Of a DNA stretch of 31,801 nucleotides, positions 16,223-24,161 are shown piece after piece (the first letter of the stretch is position 1; each line of letters begins with the position of its first letter). Both the position numbers and the translations under genes were made by a program. The notes beneath the pieces were generated by a model. The model saw nothing but the letters and a program-made list of their open reading frames with translations. It was not told the DNA's origin and made no database searches. The stretch is taken from assembly GCA_964459805.1 (NCBI GenBank), contig CAYWOD010000010.1, positions 1-31,801 on the forward strand, given 5' to 3'. This DNA comes from DAOVRL01 sp964459805 (GTDB lineage: Bacteria > Planctomycetota > Phycisphaerae > Sedimentisphaerales > Anaerobacaceae).

Positions 16223-17002
16223 ATGAAGAAGGTAAGTTTTGGTGATCTGCGTAAATTCGCAGATCGGAAAATGGTAGAATTGTACGAGTCTCAAACTGAA
16301 TTGTTGGGGAGGATTGACTTACGTGCTCTTTTGTTAAGGAGGAATCCATACTTTTTGGCCTTTGAAGAGATTGGTATAGTGTCAGATTTCATTCAAGATG
16401 CGCTGCATGGTTTACTTCGTGCCAAAGAGGAAAAACTGTTTGGCGCCTTTCTTGAGGAACTGGCCGTTTTCACGTCATCAAGGACGTGTGGCGGAAGGAA
16501 GTCTGTTGCCACGGGGATAGATCTGGAATTCCAAAATGAAGGAACGCACTACCTCGTTTCGGTAAAGTCAGGGCCCAATTGGGGGAGTGGCTCCCAGCAA
16601 AAGAAGCAGGAAGCAGACTTTCAAAGCGCGAGAAAAGCGATCAAACAAGCTAAGCATACAGAAAACGTACAGCCGGTCTTGGGTATCTGCTACGGTAAGA
16701 CGAGAACAAACTACTTGCACGGGTACCTGAAAGTCGTAGGGCAGAATTTCTGGTACCTGGTGAGCCGGAATGAGAACCTCTACACAGACATTGTTGAGCC
16801 ATTAGGGTACCGAGCGAAGCAGCATGATTCGAAGTTCCGGAAAGAGCACGCAAAGATCGTTAATCTCTTCACCAAGCAGTTTCTGGAGGAGTTCTGTGAT
16901 GATGGGCTAATCAATTGGAGAAAGCTCGTCGAATTCAATAGCGGAAATCTGGATTTGAAGGAAAACTCTGAGAGAAGCGGCAAGATACGAAAAAAGAAGT
17001 AG
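16223..17002 (+). CDS. Putative type II restriction endonuclease, PmeII-like
   Basis: The key segment is GIDLEFQNEGTHYLVSVKSGPNWGSGSQ at about residues 94-121. It gives a PD-(D/E)XK-type order: Asp (IDLEF), then S-V-K-S-G in place of E-x-K. From memory of the family, GIDLEF with KSGPNWGNSSQ is characteristic of PmeII-type restriction enzymes. No search was run. The protein has 259 residues, is soluble and has a basic C-terminus. GGGAGG lies 8 bases before the ATG. No DNA methyltransferase is present in the window, which is odd for a type II enzyme. It may be inactive, paired with a distant methylase, or have another specificity. The gene ends 26 bases before leuB. Confidence 0.65.
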   Translation: MKKVSFGDLRKFADRKMVELYESQTELLGRIDLRALLLRRNPYFLAFEEIGIVSDFIQDALHGLLRAKEEKLFGAFLEELAVFTSSRTCGGRKSVATGIDLEFQNEGTHYLVSVKSGPNWGSGSQQKKQEADFQSARKAIKQAKHTENVQPVLGICYGKTRTNYLHGYLKVVGQNFWYLVSRNENLYTDIVEPLGYRAKQHDSKFRKEHAKIVNLFTKQFLEEFCDDGLINWRKLVEFNSGNLDLKENSERSGKIRKKK

Positions 17003-17028
17003 TATCTCTACAACAAGGAGATTTTGAA

Positions 17029-18138
17029 GTGGCGAAGAGTTACACGATTGCAGTGATACCCGGTGATGGGACGGGGCCGGAAGTTACGGTCGAGGCGGTT
17101 AAGGTTCTCAAAGCCGCGGCGGATAAGTTCGGGTTTAAGGTCGAGCTGACCGAATTCGATTTCGGCGGTGAGAGGTATATGAAGACGGGCGAGACGCTGC
17201 CCGATAGCGCGGTCGAGGAGCTTCGCAAATTCGATGCGATTCTATTAGGCGCGATCGGGCATCCCGACGTTGCGCCGGGCATTCTGGAGAAGGGCATACT
17301 CCTAAAGGCCCGCTTTGCGCTGGACCAGTATATCAACCTTCGTCCGGTCAAGCTCTATCCGGGGGTCGATACACCGTTGAAGGACAAGGGGCCGGAGGAT
17401 ATAGACTTTGTTGTTGTTCGGGAGAACACCGGGGACCTTTATACGGGTACGGGCGGTTTTTCGATGAAGGGGACACCGCAGGAAGTGGCGGTGCAGTCGG
17501 CTGTTTATAACCGCTTTCAAGTGGATCGCTGCTTGAAATACGCATTCGAATATGCACGCAAGTACGGCAAGAAGGCGAGGGGGCTGGGCGATAAGAATAC
17601 GTTGGCGCTTTGCGGCAAGACGAACGTGCTGACCTATATCTACGATTTGTGGGAACGCGCTTTTCACGAGATGGGCCGGGCCGAATATCCCGATATAGAG
17701 AGGGAATATTACCACGTTGACGCGACGTGTATGTGGATGGTGAAGAACCCGGAGTGGTTCGACGTTATCGTTACAGGCAATATGTTCGGCGACATCATCA
17801 CGGACCTCGGCGCGATGGTGCAGGGCGGTATGGGTATCGCGGCGGGAGGCAATATCAACCCTCAGGGCGTCAGTATGTTCGAGCCGATAGGTGGAAGCGC
17901 GCCGAAGTACACGGGCAAGGGCGTTATCAACCCGTTGGCGGCTATTTGTGCGGCCCAGATGATGCTTGCGACGCTCGGCGAGGAAAAGACCGCCGATACA
18001 ATAGAAAAGGCAGTCATGTTCGTGACCGCGAAGAAGCTAAAATCACTGCAGGCCGGACGAATGGGATATTCAACGAATGAAGTCGGAGACCTGGTTGCCG
18101 AGAGAGTAGTTGAATCAGCAGCGTCCTACACAGTGTGA
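17029..18138 (+). CDS. leuB: 3-isopropylmalate dehydrogenase
   Basis: LeuB oxidises and decarboxylates 3-isopropylmalate to 2-oxoisocaproate with NAD. The protein has the family's opening IAVIPGDGTGPEV, the substrate-binding GILLKARFALDQYINLRPVK, VVRENTGDLYTG, the metal-binding GNMFGDIITDLGAMVQGG, and the nucleotide-binding FEPIGGSAPKYTGKGVINP. At 369 residues it is normal in length. The GTG start has AAGGAG 8 bases upstream. It is separated from leuD by about 4.2 kb of unrelated genes, and its first 90 bases are mirrored by a diverged stub at 13558. Isocitrate or homoisocitrate dehydrogenases are related alternatives, but the adjacent leuA, leuC and leuD favour LeuB. Confidence 0.92.
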   Translation: MAKSYTIAVIPGDGTGPEVTVEAVKVLKAAADKFGFKVELTEFDFGGERYMKTGETLPDSAVEELRKFDAILLGAIGHPDVAPGILEKGILLKARFALDQYINLRPVKLYPGVDTPLKDKGPEDIDFVVVRENTGDLYTGTGGFSMKGTPQEVAVQSAVYNRFQVDRCLKYAFEYARKYGKKARGLGDKNTLALCGKTNVLTYIYDLWERAFHEMGRAEYPDIEREYYHVDATCMWMVKNPEWFDVIVTGNMFGDIITDLGAMVQGGMGIAAGGNINPQGVSMFEPIGGSAPKYTGKGVINPLAAICAAQMMLATLGEEKTADTIEKAVMFVTAKKLKSLQAGRMGYSTNEVGDLVAERVVESAASYTV

Positions 18139-18143
18139 AGGGC

Positions 18144-18200
18144 AAATAAAACATCAAAAATCAAAATGCAAAATGACAAATCAAAGTTCAAAAATGAGTT
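18144..18200. repeat. A-rich block at start of second four-helix-bundle gene
   Basis: Short repeated phrases (AAACATCAAAAATCAAAATG, CAAAATGACAAATC) run from just after leuB into the first codons of the next gene. ATCAAAGTTCAAAA at 18180-18193 is exactly complementary to 18538-18551, so the gene sits inside a small inverted repeat. Confidence 0.7.
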
Positions 18201-18537
18201 CAAAAGGAGACTTTATACATTTACGTTGAGACTCATCAAATTTCTTGACAGACTCCCGAAAGATAACGTCTCAACGCGTATCGGAGATCAACTGTTAAGG
18301 AGTGGAACCAGCATCATCGGGAACTATATAGAAGGGCACGCGGCAAGCAGCAAGAAGGACTTCACAAACTACTTCAACCATTCGCTGAAGTCCACTAATG
18401 AAAGCAAGCTTTCGTTTGCGATTCTTCGCGATAGTGGGCGTGCCAAAGTGGAAGACGTAGCATGGTTCCTGGGCGAACTGGACGAGATTGCAAAAATTTT
18501 CGCATCAAGCATACTAACCCTCAAAGGCAAGAGATGA
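18166..18537 (+). CDS. Four-helix-bundle protein, 23S rRNA intervening-sequence type
   Basis: This 123-residue helical protein has the family signature LLRSGTSIIGNYIEGHAASSKKDF, followed by NYFNHSLKSTNESKLSFAILRD and a last helix ELDEIAKIFASSI. It belongs to the same family as the protein at 11891 but to a different subgroup, so the two are not recent duplicates. Its start and first ten residues (MQNDKSKFKN) are written by the A-rich repeat itself, suggesting the boundary is part of the element. It is inserted between leuB and a GTPase gene. Function unknown. Confidence 0.85.
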   Translation: MQNDKSKFKNEFKRRLYTFTLRLIKFLDRLPKDNVSTRIGDQLLRSGTSIIGNYIEGHAASSKKDFTNYFNHSLKSTNESKLSFAILRDSGRAKVEDVAWFLGELDEIAKIFASSILTLKGKR

Positions 18538-18564
18538 TTTTGAACTTTGATGTTTGAATTTTGA
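18538..18564. repeat. Right A/T-rich arm after second four-helix-bundle gene
   Basis: TTTTGAACTTTGAT at 18538-18551 is the exact reverse complement of 18180-18193. Further phrases of the same kind (GTTTGAATTTTGAAA) continue to 18564. The arm starts directly after the stop codon and runs up to the GTPase start at 18568. Confidence 0.7.
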
Positions 18565-18567
18565 AAT

Positions 18568-19554
18568 ATGCCAGCTAATCTGACACCGGAATATTTCAAG
18601 GCTGAGCAGTGGTTTCGCAGTGCCTCGACGAATGATGAGAAGATTCTGGCGCTGGAGCAGATGCTGCGCGTGATACCCAAGCACAAGGGTACGGACCACA
18701 TGCGCGCGGATTTGCGGCGCAAGCTCAGCAAGCTCAAGGACGTCGCGACTCAGCAGAAAAAGGGCGGCAAGCACGTTGACGTATTTCACGTTCCTCGGGG
18801 CGGGTCGGGGCAGATTGTCCTTCTGGGCACGCCGAATTGCGGAAAGAGCTCCATCGTTGCGGCGCTGACGAACGCGAAAGTCAACGTTGCTGAATTTCCG
18901 TTTGCCACCGGTGCTCCGGTGCCGGGTATGATGAAGTATGAGGATGTTGCGATTCAATTAGTCGATATGCCGCCGATTACGGCCGAGTACAGCGCGCCGG
19001 GACAGGTCGGGACGTATCGCAACTGCGATTTGATTGCGATTGTGATCGACCTGTCGGGCAACGCCGCCGAGCAGATGGGCGTGTGCCTGGATTATCTCGA
19101 ATCGAAGAGCCTGCTGATAGACAGCGAGACGCCGGCTTATGATGGTCAGGGCAATGCCCTCGGAAAGAGGGCGTTTTGCATCTGCACGAAGTCGGACATC
19201 GGCCAAGCCGGTGCTATTGACGCCCTGAAGGAATCGTGCAGGCATCCGTTCGAGTTCATTGAGATATCGGCGCTGACCGGGGCGGGGCTCGAGCAGCTTA
19301 GCCGTAAGTTTTTCGAGCTGCTGGAGATAATACGCGTTTACGCCAAGCCGCCCGGCAAGCCTGCTGATATGACCGATCCTTTCACGCTGCCGGCCGGCTC
19401 AACGGTGATGGACCTGGCCCAGGCCATCCACCGGCAATTGGCCGAGAAGCTCAGATTCGCCAGAATATGGGGCACGGGTGTCCGCGACGGCCAAAACACA
19501 CAAAGAATCCACGTCCTCAGCGACAAGGATATTGTCGAATTGCATTTCTCGTGA
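18568..19554 (+). CDS. Obg/DRG-like GTPase with C-terminal TGS domain
   Basis: The G domain carries the P-loop GTPNCGKSS and the G4 motif TKSD, with a switch region EFPFATGAPVPGMM like that of Obg/DRG proteins. The G3 motif is LVDMPPI, so DxxG is changed to DxxP, which may affect hydrolysis or switch movement. The last 60 residues (DPFTLPAGSTVMDLAQAIHR to the end) form a TGS domain, found in ribosome-associated GTPases and stringent-response enzymes. About 75 residues of charged helix precede the G domain. The 328-residue size suits DRG-like proteins. The ATG at 18568 has no clear Shine-Dalgarno because the A-rich repeat abuts it. The exact role is unknown. Confidence 0.8.
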   Translation: MPANLTPEYFKAEQWFRSASTNDEKILALEQMLRVIPKHKGTDHMRADLRRKLSKLKDVATQQKKGGKHVDVFHVPRGGSGQIVLLGTPNCGKSSIVAALTNAKVNVAEFPFATGAPVPGMMKYEDVAIQLVDMPPITAEYSAPGQVGTYRNCDLIAIVIDLSGNAAEQMGVCLDYLESKSLLIDSETPAYDGQGNALGKRAFCICTKSDIGQAGAIDALKESCRHPFEFIEISALTGAGLEQLSRKFFELLEIIRVYAKPPGKPADMTDPFTLPAGSTVMDLAQAIHRQLAEKLRFARIWGTGVRDGQNTQRIHVLSDKDIVELHFS

Positions 19555-19620
19555 TTGGGGCTTACAATAATCCCTCTGACACAGGGTCGTGGTAGTCGGT
19601 TGCTTGTGATTCGGTGCATT

Positions 19621-19698
19621 GTCATTGCGAGGCCTGAAAGGCCGTGGCAATCTCCCGCATTCGAACGATGGAGATTGCTTCGCTTCGCTCGCAATGAC
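19621..19698. repeat. Dispersed palindrome (GTCATTGCGA type)
   Basis: GTCATTGCGA (19621-19630) and TCGCAATGAC (19689-19698) are perfect complements, and the inner parts GGCAATCTCC and GGAGATTGCT also pair. This is the design of a palindromic repeat common in many genomes. It occupies most of the gap between the GTPase and the GH127-GH51 gene. It could end the GTPase transcript. Confidence 0.8.
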
Positions 19699-19775
19699 AG
19701 CGGTCAATTGGGCTGTAACTGAACACCAGCCTCGACAAAGGACACAAGGGTATTCCAAGTTTGAAAGGAATTATT

Positions 19776-22700
19776 ATGAACGTGCGACGAATAGCTTTGT
19801 TGGCGGCGGTGGTTGGGATTTTTGTTGGGCTGGGTCTTGGGGGATGCAATCCGGATGCGACGCAAGAGGGCGCGGCTGCTAAGCCCAAGCAAGGGGGCAC
19901 GGCTGCGACGCCTATGAAGCCAGCCGGCCCGAAGAAGGATTATCCGATTGAGCCCGTGTCGTTTACGGCGGTTAAGCTTACCGATGAGTTCTGGGCGCCG
20001 CGGATCGAGACGAACCGCAAGGTCTCAATTCCTTATGCCTTCGGCAAGTGCGAAGAGAACGGAAGGATGGACAATTTTGCGATAGCGGGCGGATTGAAGA
20101 AGGGCGAGCACCGCGGCAATTATCCGTTCGACGATACGGACCCGTATAAGATTCTCGAAGGGGCGTCGTACTCGTTGAGCGTTCGGCCGGATCCGAAGCT
20201 TGACAAATACTTAGATGATCTGATTGCCAAGATCGCGGCGGCTCAGGAAGACGACGGGTATCTATTTACGTGCCGGACGAATCAGTCGAAGAAGCTGATT
20301 AACTGGTACGGCAAAGAGCGGTGGGCGAAGCTGGACGGCAGCCACGAGCTGTACAATATGGGTCATCTTTACGAGGCGGCGGTGGCGCACTACCGGGCGA
20401 CGGGCAAGCGCACCCTGCTGGACGTTGCTGTCAAGAACGCAGACTTCTTGGATACGGTTTTCGGGCCCGGCAAAAACGAGACCGCACCGGGGCATCAAAT
20501 AATCGAGATGGGTCTGGCCAAGCTGTACCGGGCCACAGGCAACGAGAAGTATATCAAGCTGGCGAAGTTCTACCTTGATACACGGGGGCCGGGCGGCAAC
20601 CCATATCGTCAGGCACATCAGAGGGTGGTTGACCAGAGCGAGGCCGTCGGACACGCGGTCCGGGCGTCGTATATGTACTGCGGGATGGCGGACGTGGCGG
20701 CGCTGACGGGGGACGTAAGCTATCTCAAAGCGGCACAACGGATATGGGAGAACGTCGTCGGCAAGAAGCTGTACCTGACCGGCGGGATCGGGGCGACGGG
20801 TTCGGGCGAGGCGTTTGGGAAGAACTACGAGCTGCCTAACGAGACGGCCTACTGCGAGACGTGCGCGGCGATAGGCAACGTCATGTGGAACCATCGAATG
20901 TTCCTCTCCACGGGTCAGTCCAAGTACATCGACGTTCTGGAGAGGACGCTTTACAACGGCCTGATCTCGGGTGTGTCACTCGACGGCGACAGCTTTTTCT
21001 ATCCGAATCCCTTGGCCTCGCACGGCCGGCACAAACGCAGTCCCTGGTTCGGCTGTGCGTGCTGCCCGGGGAATATGACGCGATTCGTTGCTTCTCTTCC
21101 GGGGTATGTCTATGCCAAGGCAGGGGATAAGCTGTATGTCAATCTGTTCGCAACCGGGACCGGCACGATCAAGATGGGCGACAATACGGTCAGGATAAGG
21201 CAGGAGACTCAGTATCCGTGGGATGGAGCGGTGAAAGTGACGGTCGAGCCGGAGCGTTCGAGCAAGTTTACGCTTGCGGTTCGTGCGCCGGGCTGGTGGC
21301 AGAATCAGCCGGTGCCCAGCGATTTGTATCGGTATATGAATGCGGCCGGCCAAAAAGGAGCGAGCTTGAAGCTTAACGGCGAGTACGCGTTCGAGGTGGA
21401 TGTTGAGGGAGGGTATTTGTGCATCGAGCGGAGGTGGAAACAGGGCGACGTTGTCGAGTTTGGCCTGCCTATGGGCATTAGGCGGGTATTGGCGCACGAG
21501 AACGTCGAGGCCGACCGAGGCAGGGTAGCTATCGAACGGGGGCCGATAGTCTATTGTGCCGAGTGGCCCGACAATCCCACCGGTGTTCACAACCTCGTTC
21601 TGACGGACAACGCCAAACTCACAGCCGAGCATCGCAAAGACCTGTTAGGCGGGGTGACGGTTGTGCACGGTAAGGCGGTGGCGATTAGCGATGCCGGCGA
21701 AGGCAAGCTCGCCGAGAAGGAGCAGGATTTTACGGCGATACCTTATTACGCCTGGGCTCATCGCGGGCCGGGGGAGATGGCGGTGTGGCTTGCGCGTGAC
21801 GTAGCGGTGGCACAGGTTGCGACCAAGCCCGGTACGCTAAAGAACCCTTCGTTCGAGAAGGGCACTGGGAACAAGCCTGTCGGCTGGCAGGCGACGACGT
21901 ATGGTGGCAGCGGCGAGTTTAACTACGTCGATGGCGGGCGGACAGGCAAAAAGTGCGTGATGCTCTCTTCGGACAGCGGAGCGGATATCGGATGGCTGAC
22001 GTCGGTAACGGTCAAGCCTCGTTCGCAATACCGGCTCACCGGATGGATCAAGACCGAGAACATCGAGAGCGTCGGCGACCGGCAGGCCAAGGGCGCGCTG
22101 CTGAACCTGCACAATATTCAGCCTTTGCAGTCCAAAGCCCTTACCGGGACGAAGGATTGGACGAAGGTCGAGCTTGCATTCAATTCGGGCGCGCGTTCGG
22201 TAGTGGAGATTAACTGCCTGTTCGGCGGGTGGGGATTGTCAAAAGGCAAGGCGTGGTACGATGATTTGCAGCTCGAGCTGCTTTCCACGAAGTCAACGAA
22301 GACGTCAATCGAGATTGATGCGGGCAAGACCAAAGAACCTGTCTCGAAATATATTTACGGCCAGTTCATCGAACACTTAGGTCTGTGCATTTATGGTGGA
22401 ATATGGGCCGAGATGTTGGAAGATCGCAAATTCTACTACGAAGTAGGTGATAGAGCATCGCCCTGGAAGGCCATCGGCGAAGCTGATGCGGTCAAGATGT
22501 TCAAAGAGGACTCTTACGTTGGCGATCAGACTCCTGCGGTGCAATTGCCTGCCGGTGGCGGGCCGGCCGGTATCGCCCAGGGCAAGCTGGCCCTGATTAA
22601 GGGCAAGAAGTATGTCGGTCGGGTAGTGTTAGCCGGGAGCAGATCGGCTAAAATCAAGGTGTCTCTGGTTTGGGGGCCGGGCGAGAACGACCGGCAGACT

Positions 22701-24125
22701 ATAGCTGTCGGGGCGCTCGCAGATGAATATGCAAAGACGCCTTTGGAGTTTACCTCAGGCGGTGCGACCGAGGACGGCCGGCTGGAGATCGTCGGGACGG
22801 GGAGCGGGACGTTTAATATCGGGACCGCTTCGCTTATGCCGGCGGACAATACCAATGGTATGCGGGTCGATACGCTCAAGCTGCTCAAAGAGCTAAACGC
22901 CCCGATTTATCGCTGGCCCGGCGGCAACTTTGTGAGCGGTTATGACTGGCGGGACGGCATCGGTGAGCGGGACAAGCGTCCGCCGCGGAAGAACCCTGCG
23001 TGGCGCGGGGTCGAGCACAACGACTTCGGTATTGACGAGTTGATGGTCTTCTGCAGGGAGGTCGGGACCGAGCCTTTGATAACGGTCAATTCCGGTTTCG
23101 GCGACGACCATTCGGCTGCCGAGGAGGTCGAATATGTCGTCGGCTCGGCCGATACGCCGATGGGCAGGTGGCGTGCGGCCAACGGCCACCCCGAGCCTTA
23201 TGACGCCGAGTGGTGGTGCATCGGCAATGAGATGTACGGCGGATGGCAGTTGGGAAGCATGAGTATAAATCACTACGTCCAGAAGCACAATCTGTTCGCC
23301 AGGGCGATGCGCAGGGTTTATCCCGACATCAAGCTGATTGCGGTCGGCTCGGTCGGGAACTGGTCGGAGGGAATGCTCAAGAGCTGCGCCGATTATATGG
23401 ACGCTATCAGCGAGCACTTCTACATGAGAGAGAAAAAATCGGTGCTCGAGCACGTGCGTCAGATCAGTGATGCGGTGCGCGGCAAGGTCGAAGCCCATAA
23501 GCGTTACCGCGAACAGATCGGCACGCTCAAGGGCAAGGACATCGACATTGCGCTCGATGAGTGGAACTTCTGGTACGGGCCGCACCTCTACGGTGAATTG
23601 GGGACGCGGTATTTTCATAAGGACGCTCTTGGCATCGCGGCCGGCTTGCACGAGATGATTCGCAACAGCGATATTATGTTTATGGCGAACTACGCCCAGA
23701 CGGTGAACGTCATCGGCTGCATCAAGACCTCGAAAACGGCGGCGGCCTTTGCCACGACAGGCCTGGCGCTGAAGCTTTACCGGGAGCACTTCGGGGTGAT
23801 TCCGGTTGAGCTGGGCGGCGAAGCGTATCCGCTCGACGTTGCGGCGGCTTGGACGAGCGACCGCAAGGCGCTTACCATCGGGGTCATCAACGCGACGGAG
23901 CAAAAGCAGGACCTGCCAATTAAGATCAGAGGCGCTAATCTGACGGGCAAGGGAAAGCTGTGGCTGATTGCGCATTCGGACCCGATGGCCTACAACGAGC
24001 CGGGCAAACAGCCGAACGTGGCGATTGAGGAAAAGGCGGTTACCGGCATCTCTAACAAGCTCAGCGTGCCGCCATTGAGTATAAACCTTTACAAGCTGGC
24101 TGTTCGCCCAGAAGAGAAAGGATGA
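19776..24125 (+). CDS. Lipoprotein fusion: GH127 beta-L-arabinofuranosidase, CBM-like, GH51 alpha-L-arabinofuranosidase
   Basis: The 1449-residue protein starts with a lipoprotein signal ending LGLGGC (Cys24). Residues about 45-660 are GH127. ETCAAIGNVMW (E361, C363) and GCACCPGN (C429, C430) supply the zinc ligands and the cysteine nucleophile known from HypBA1. Residues about 685-850 (NPSFEKGTGNKPVGW to YDDLQLELL) resemble a beta-sandwich carbohydrate-binding module. Residues about 855-1449 are GH51, with acid/base E1152 in GNEMYG and nucleophile E1262 in LDEWNFWYG. The enzyme should therefore cleave both beta- and alpha-linked L-arabinofuranose at the cell envelope. Start: ATG after AAAGGAA, 5 bases apart. 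The adjacent gene is a GH51 paralogue. Such a fusion is unusual in my experience. Confidence 0.88.
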   Translation: MNVRRIALLAAVVGIFVGLGLGGCNPDATQEGAAAKPKQGGTAATPMKPAGPKKDYPIEPVSFTAVKLTDEFWAPRIETNRKVSIPYAFGKCEENGRMDNFAIAGGLKKGEHRGNYPFDDTDPYKILEGASYSLSVRPDPKLDKYLDDLIAKIAAAQEDDGYLFTCRTNQSKKLINWYGKERWAKLDGSHELYNMGHLYEAAVAHYRATGKRTLLDVAVKNADFLDTVFGPGKNETAPGHQIIEMGLAKLYRATGNEKYIKLAKFYLDTRGPGGNPYRQAHQRVVDQSEAVGHAVRASYMYCGMADVAALTGDVSYLKAAQRIWENVVGKKLYLTGGIGATGSGEAFGKNYELPNETAYCETCAAIGNVMWNHRMFLSTGQSKYIDVLERTLYNGLISGVSLDGDSFFYPNPLASHGRHKRSPWFGCACCPGNMTRFVASLPGYVYAKAGDKLYVNLFATGTGTIKMGDNTVRIRQETQYPWDGAVKVTVEPERSSKFTLAVRAPGWWQNQPVPSDLYRYMNAAGQKGASLKLNGEYAFEVDVEGGYLCIERRWKQGDVVEFGLPMGIRRVLAHENVEADRGRVAIERGPIVYCAEWPDNPTGVHNLVLTDNAKLTAEHRKDLLGGVTVVHGKAVAISDAGEGKLAEKEQDFTAIPYYAWAHRGPGEMAVWLARDVAVAQVATKPGTLKNPSFEKGTGNKPVGWQATTYGGSGEFNYVDGGRTGKKCVMLSSDSGADIGWLTSVTVKPRSQYRLTGWIKTENIESVGDRQAKGALLNLHNIQPLQSKALTGTKDWTKVELAFNSGARSVVEINCLFGGWGLSKGKAWYDDLQLELLSTKSTKTSIEIDAGKTKEPVSKYIYGQFIEHLGLCIYGGIWAEMLEDRKFYYEVGDRASPWKAIGEADAVKMFKEDSYVGDQTPAVQLPAGGGPAGIAQGKLALIKGKKYVGRVVLAGSRSAKIKVSLVWGPGENDRQTIAVGALADEYAKTPLEFTSGGATEDGRLEIVGTGSGTFNIGTASLMPADNTNGMRVDTLKLLKELNAPIYRWPGGNFVSGYDWRDGIGERDKRPPRKNPAWRGVEHNDFGIDELMVFCREVGTEPLITVNSGFGDDHSAAEEVEYVVGSADTPMGRWRAANGHPEPYDAEWWCIGNEMYGGWQLGSMSINHYVQKHNLFARAMRRVYPDIKLIAVGSVGNWSEGMLKSCADYMDAISEHFYMREKKSVLEHVRQISDAVRGKVEAHKRYREQIGTLKGKDIDIALDEWNFWYGPHLYGELGTRYFHKDALGIAAGLHEMIRNSDIMFMANYAQTVNVIGCIKTSKTAAAFATTGLALKLYREHFGVIPVELGGEAYPLDVAAAWTSDRKALTIGVINATEQKQDLPIKIRGANLTGKGKLWLIAHSDPMAYNEPGKQPNVAIEEKAVTGISNKLSVPPLSINLYKLAVRPEEKG

Positions 24126-24161
24126 ATAGACTTGCAAATGCTTGGAATAAGGAGAGTAGAA

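Noticed and set aside
15304..17002. A complete restriction-modification system
   Set aside because: No frame in the window shows methyltransferase motifs such as a DPPY or PCQ core, so only nuclease-like genes can be claimed.
11891..18537. Avd-like four-helix-bundle proteins hinting at a diversity-generating retroelement
   Set aside because: No reverse transcriptase, template repeat or variable repeat pair is seen anywhere in the window, so these are treated as stand-alone intervening-sequence-type proteins.
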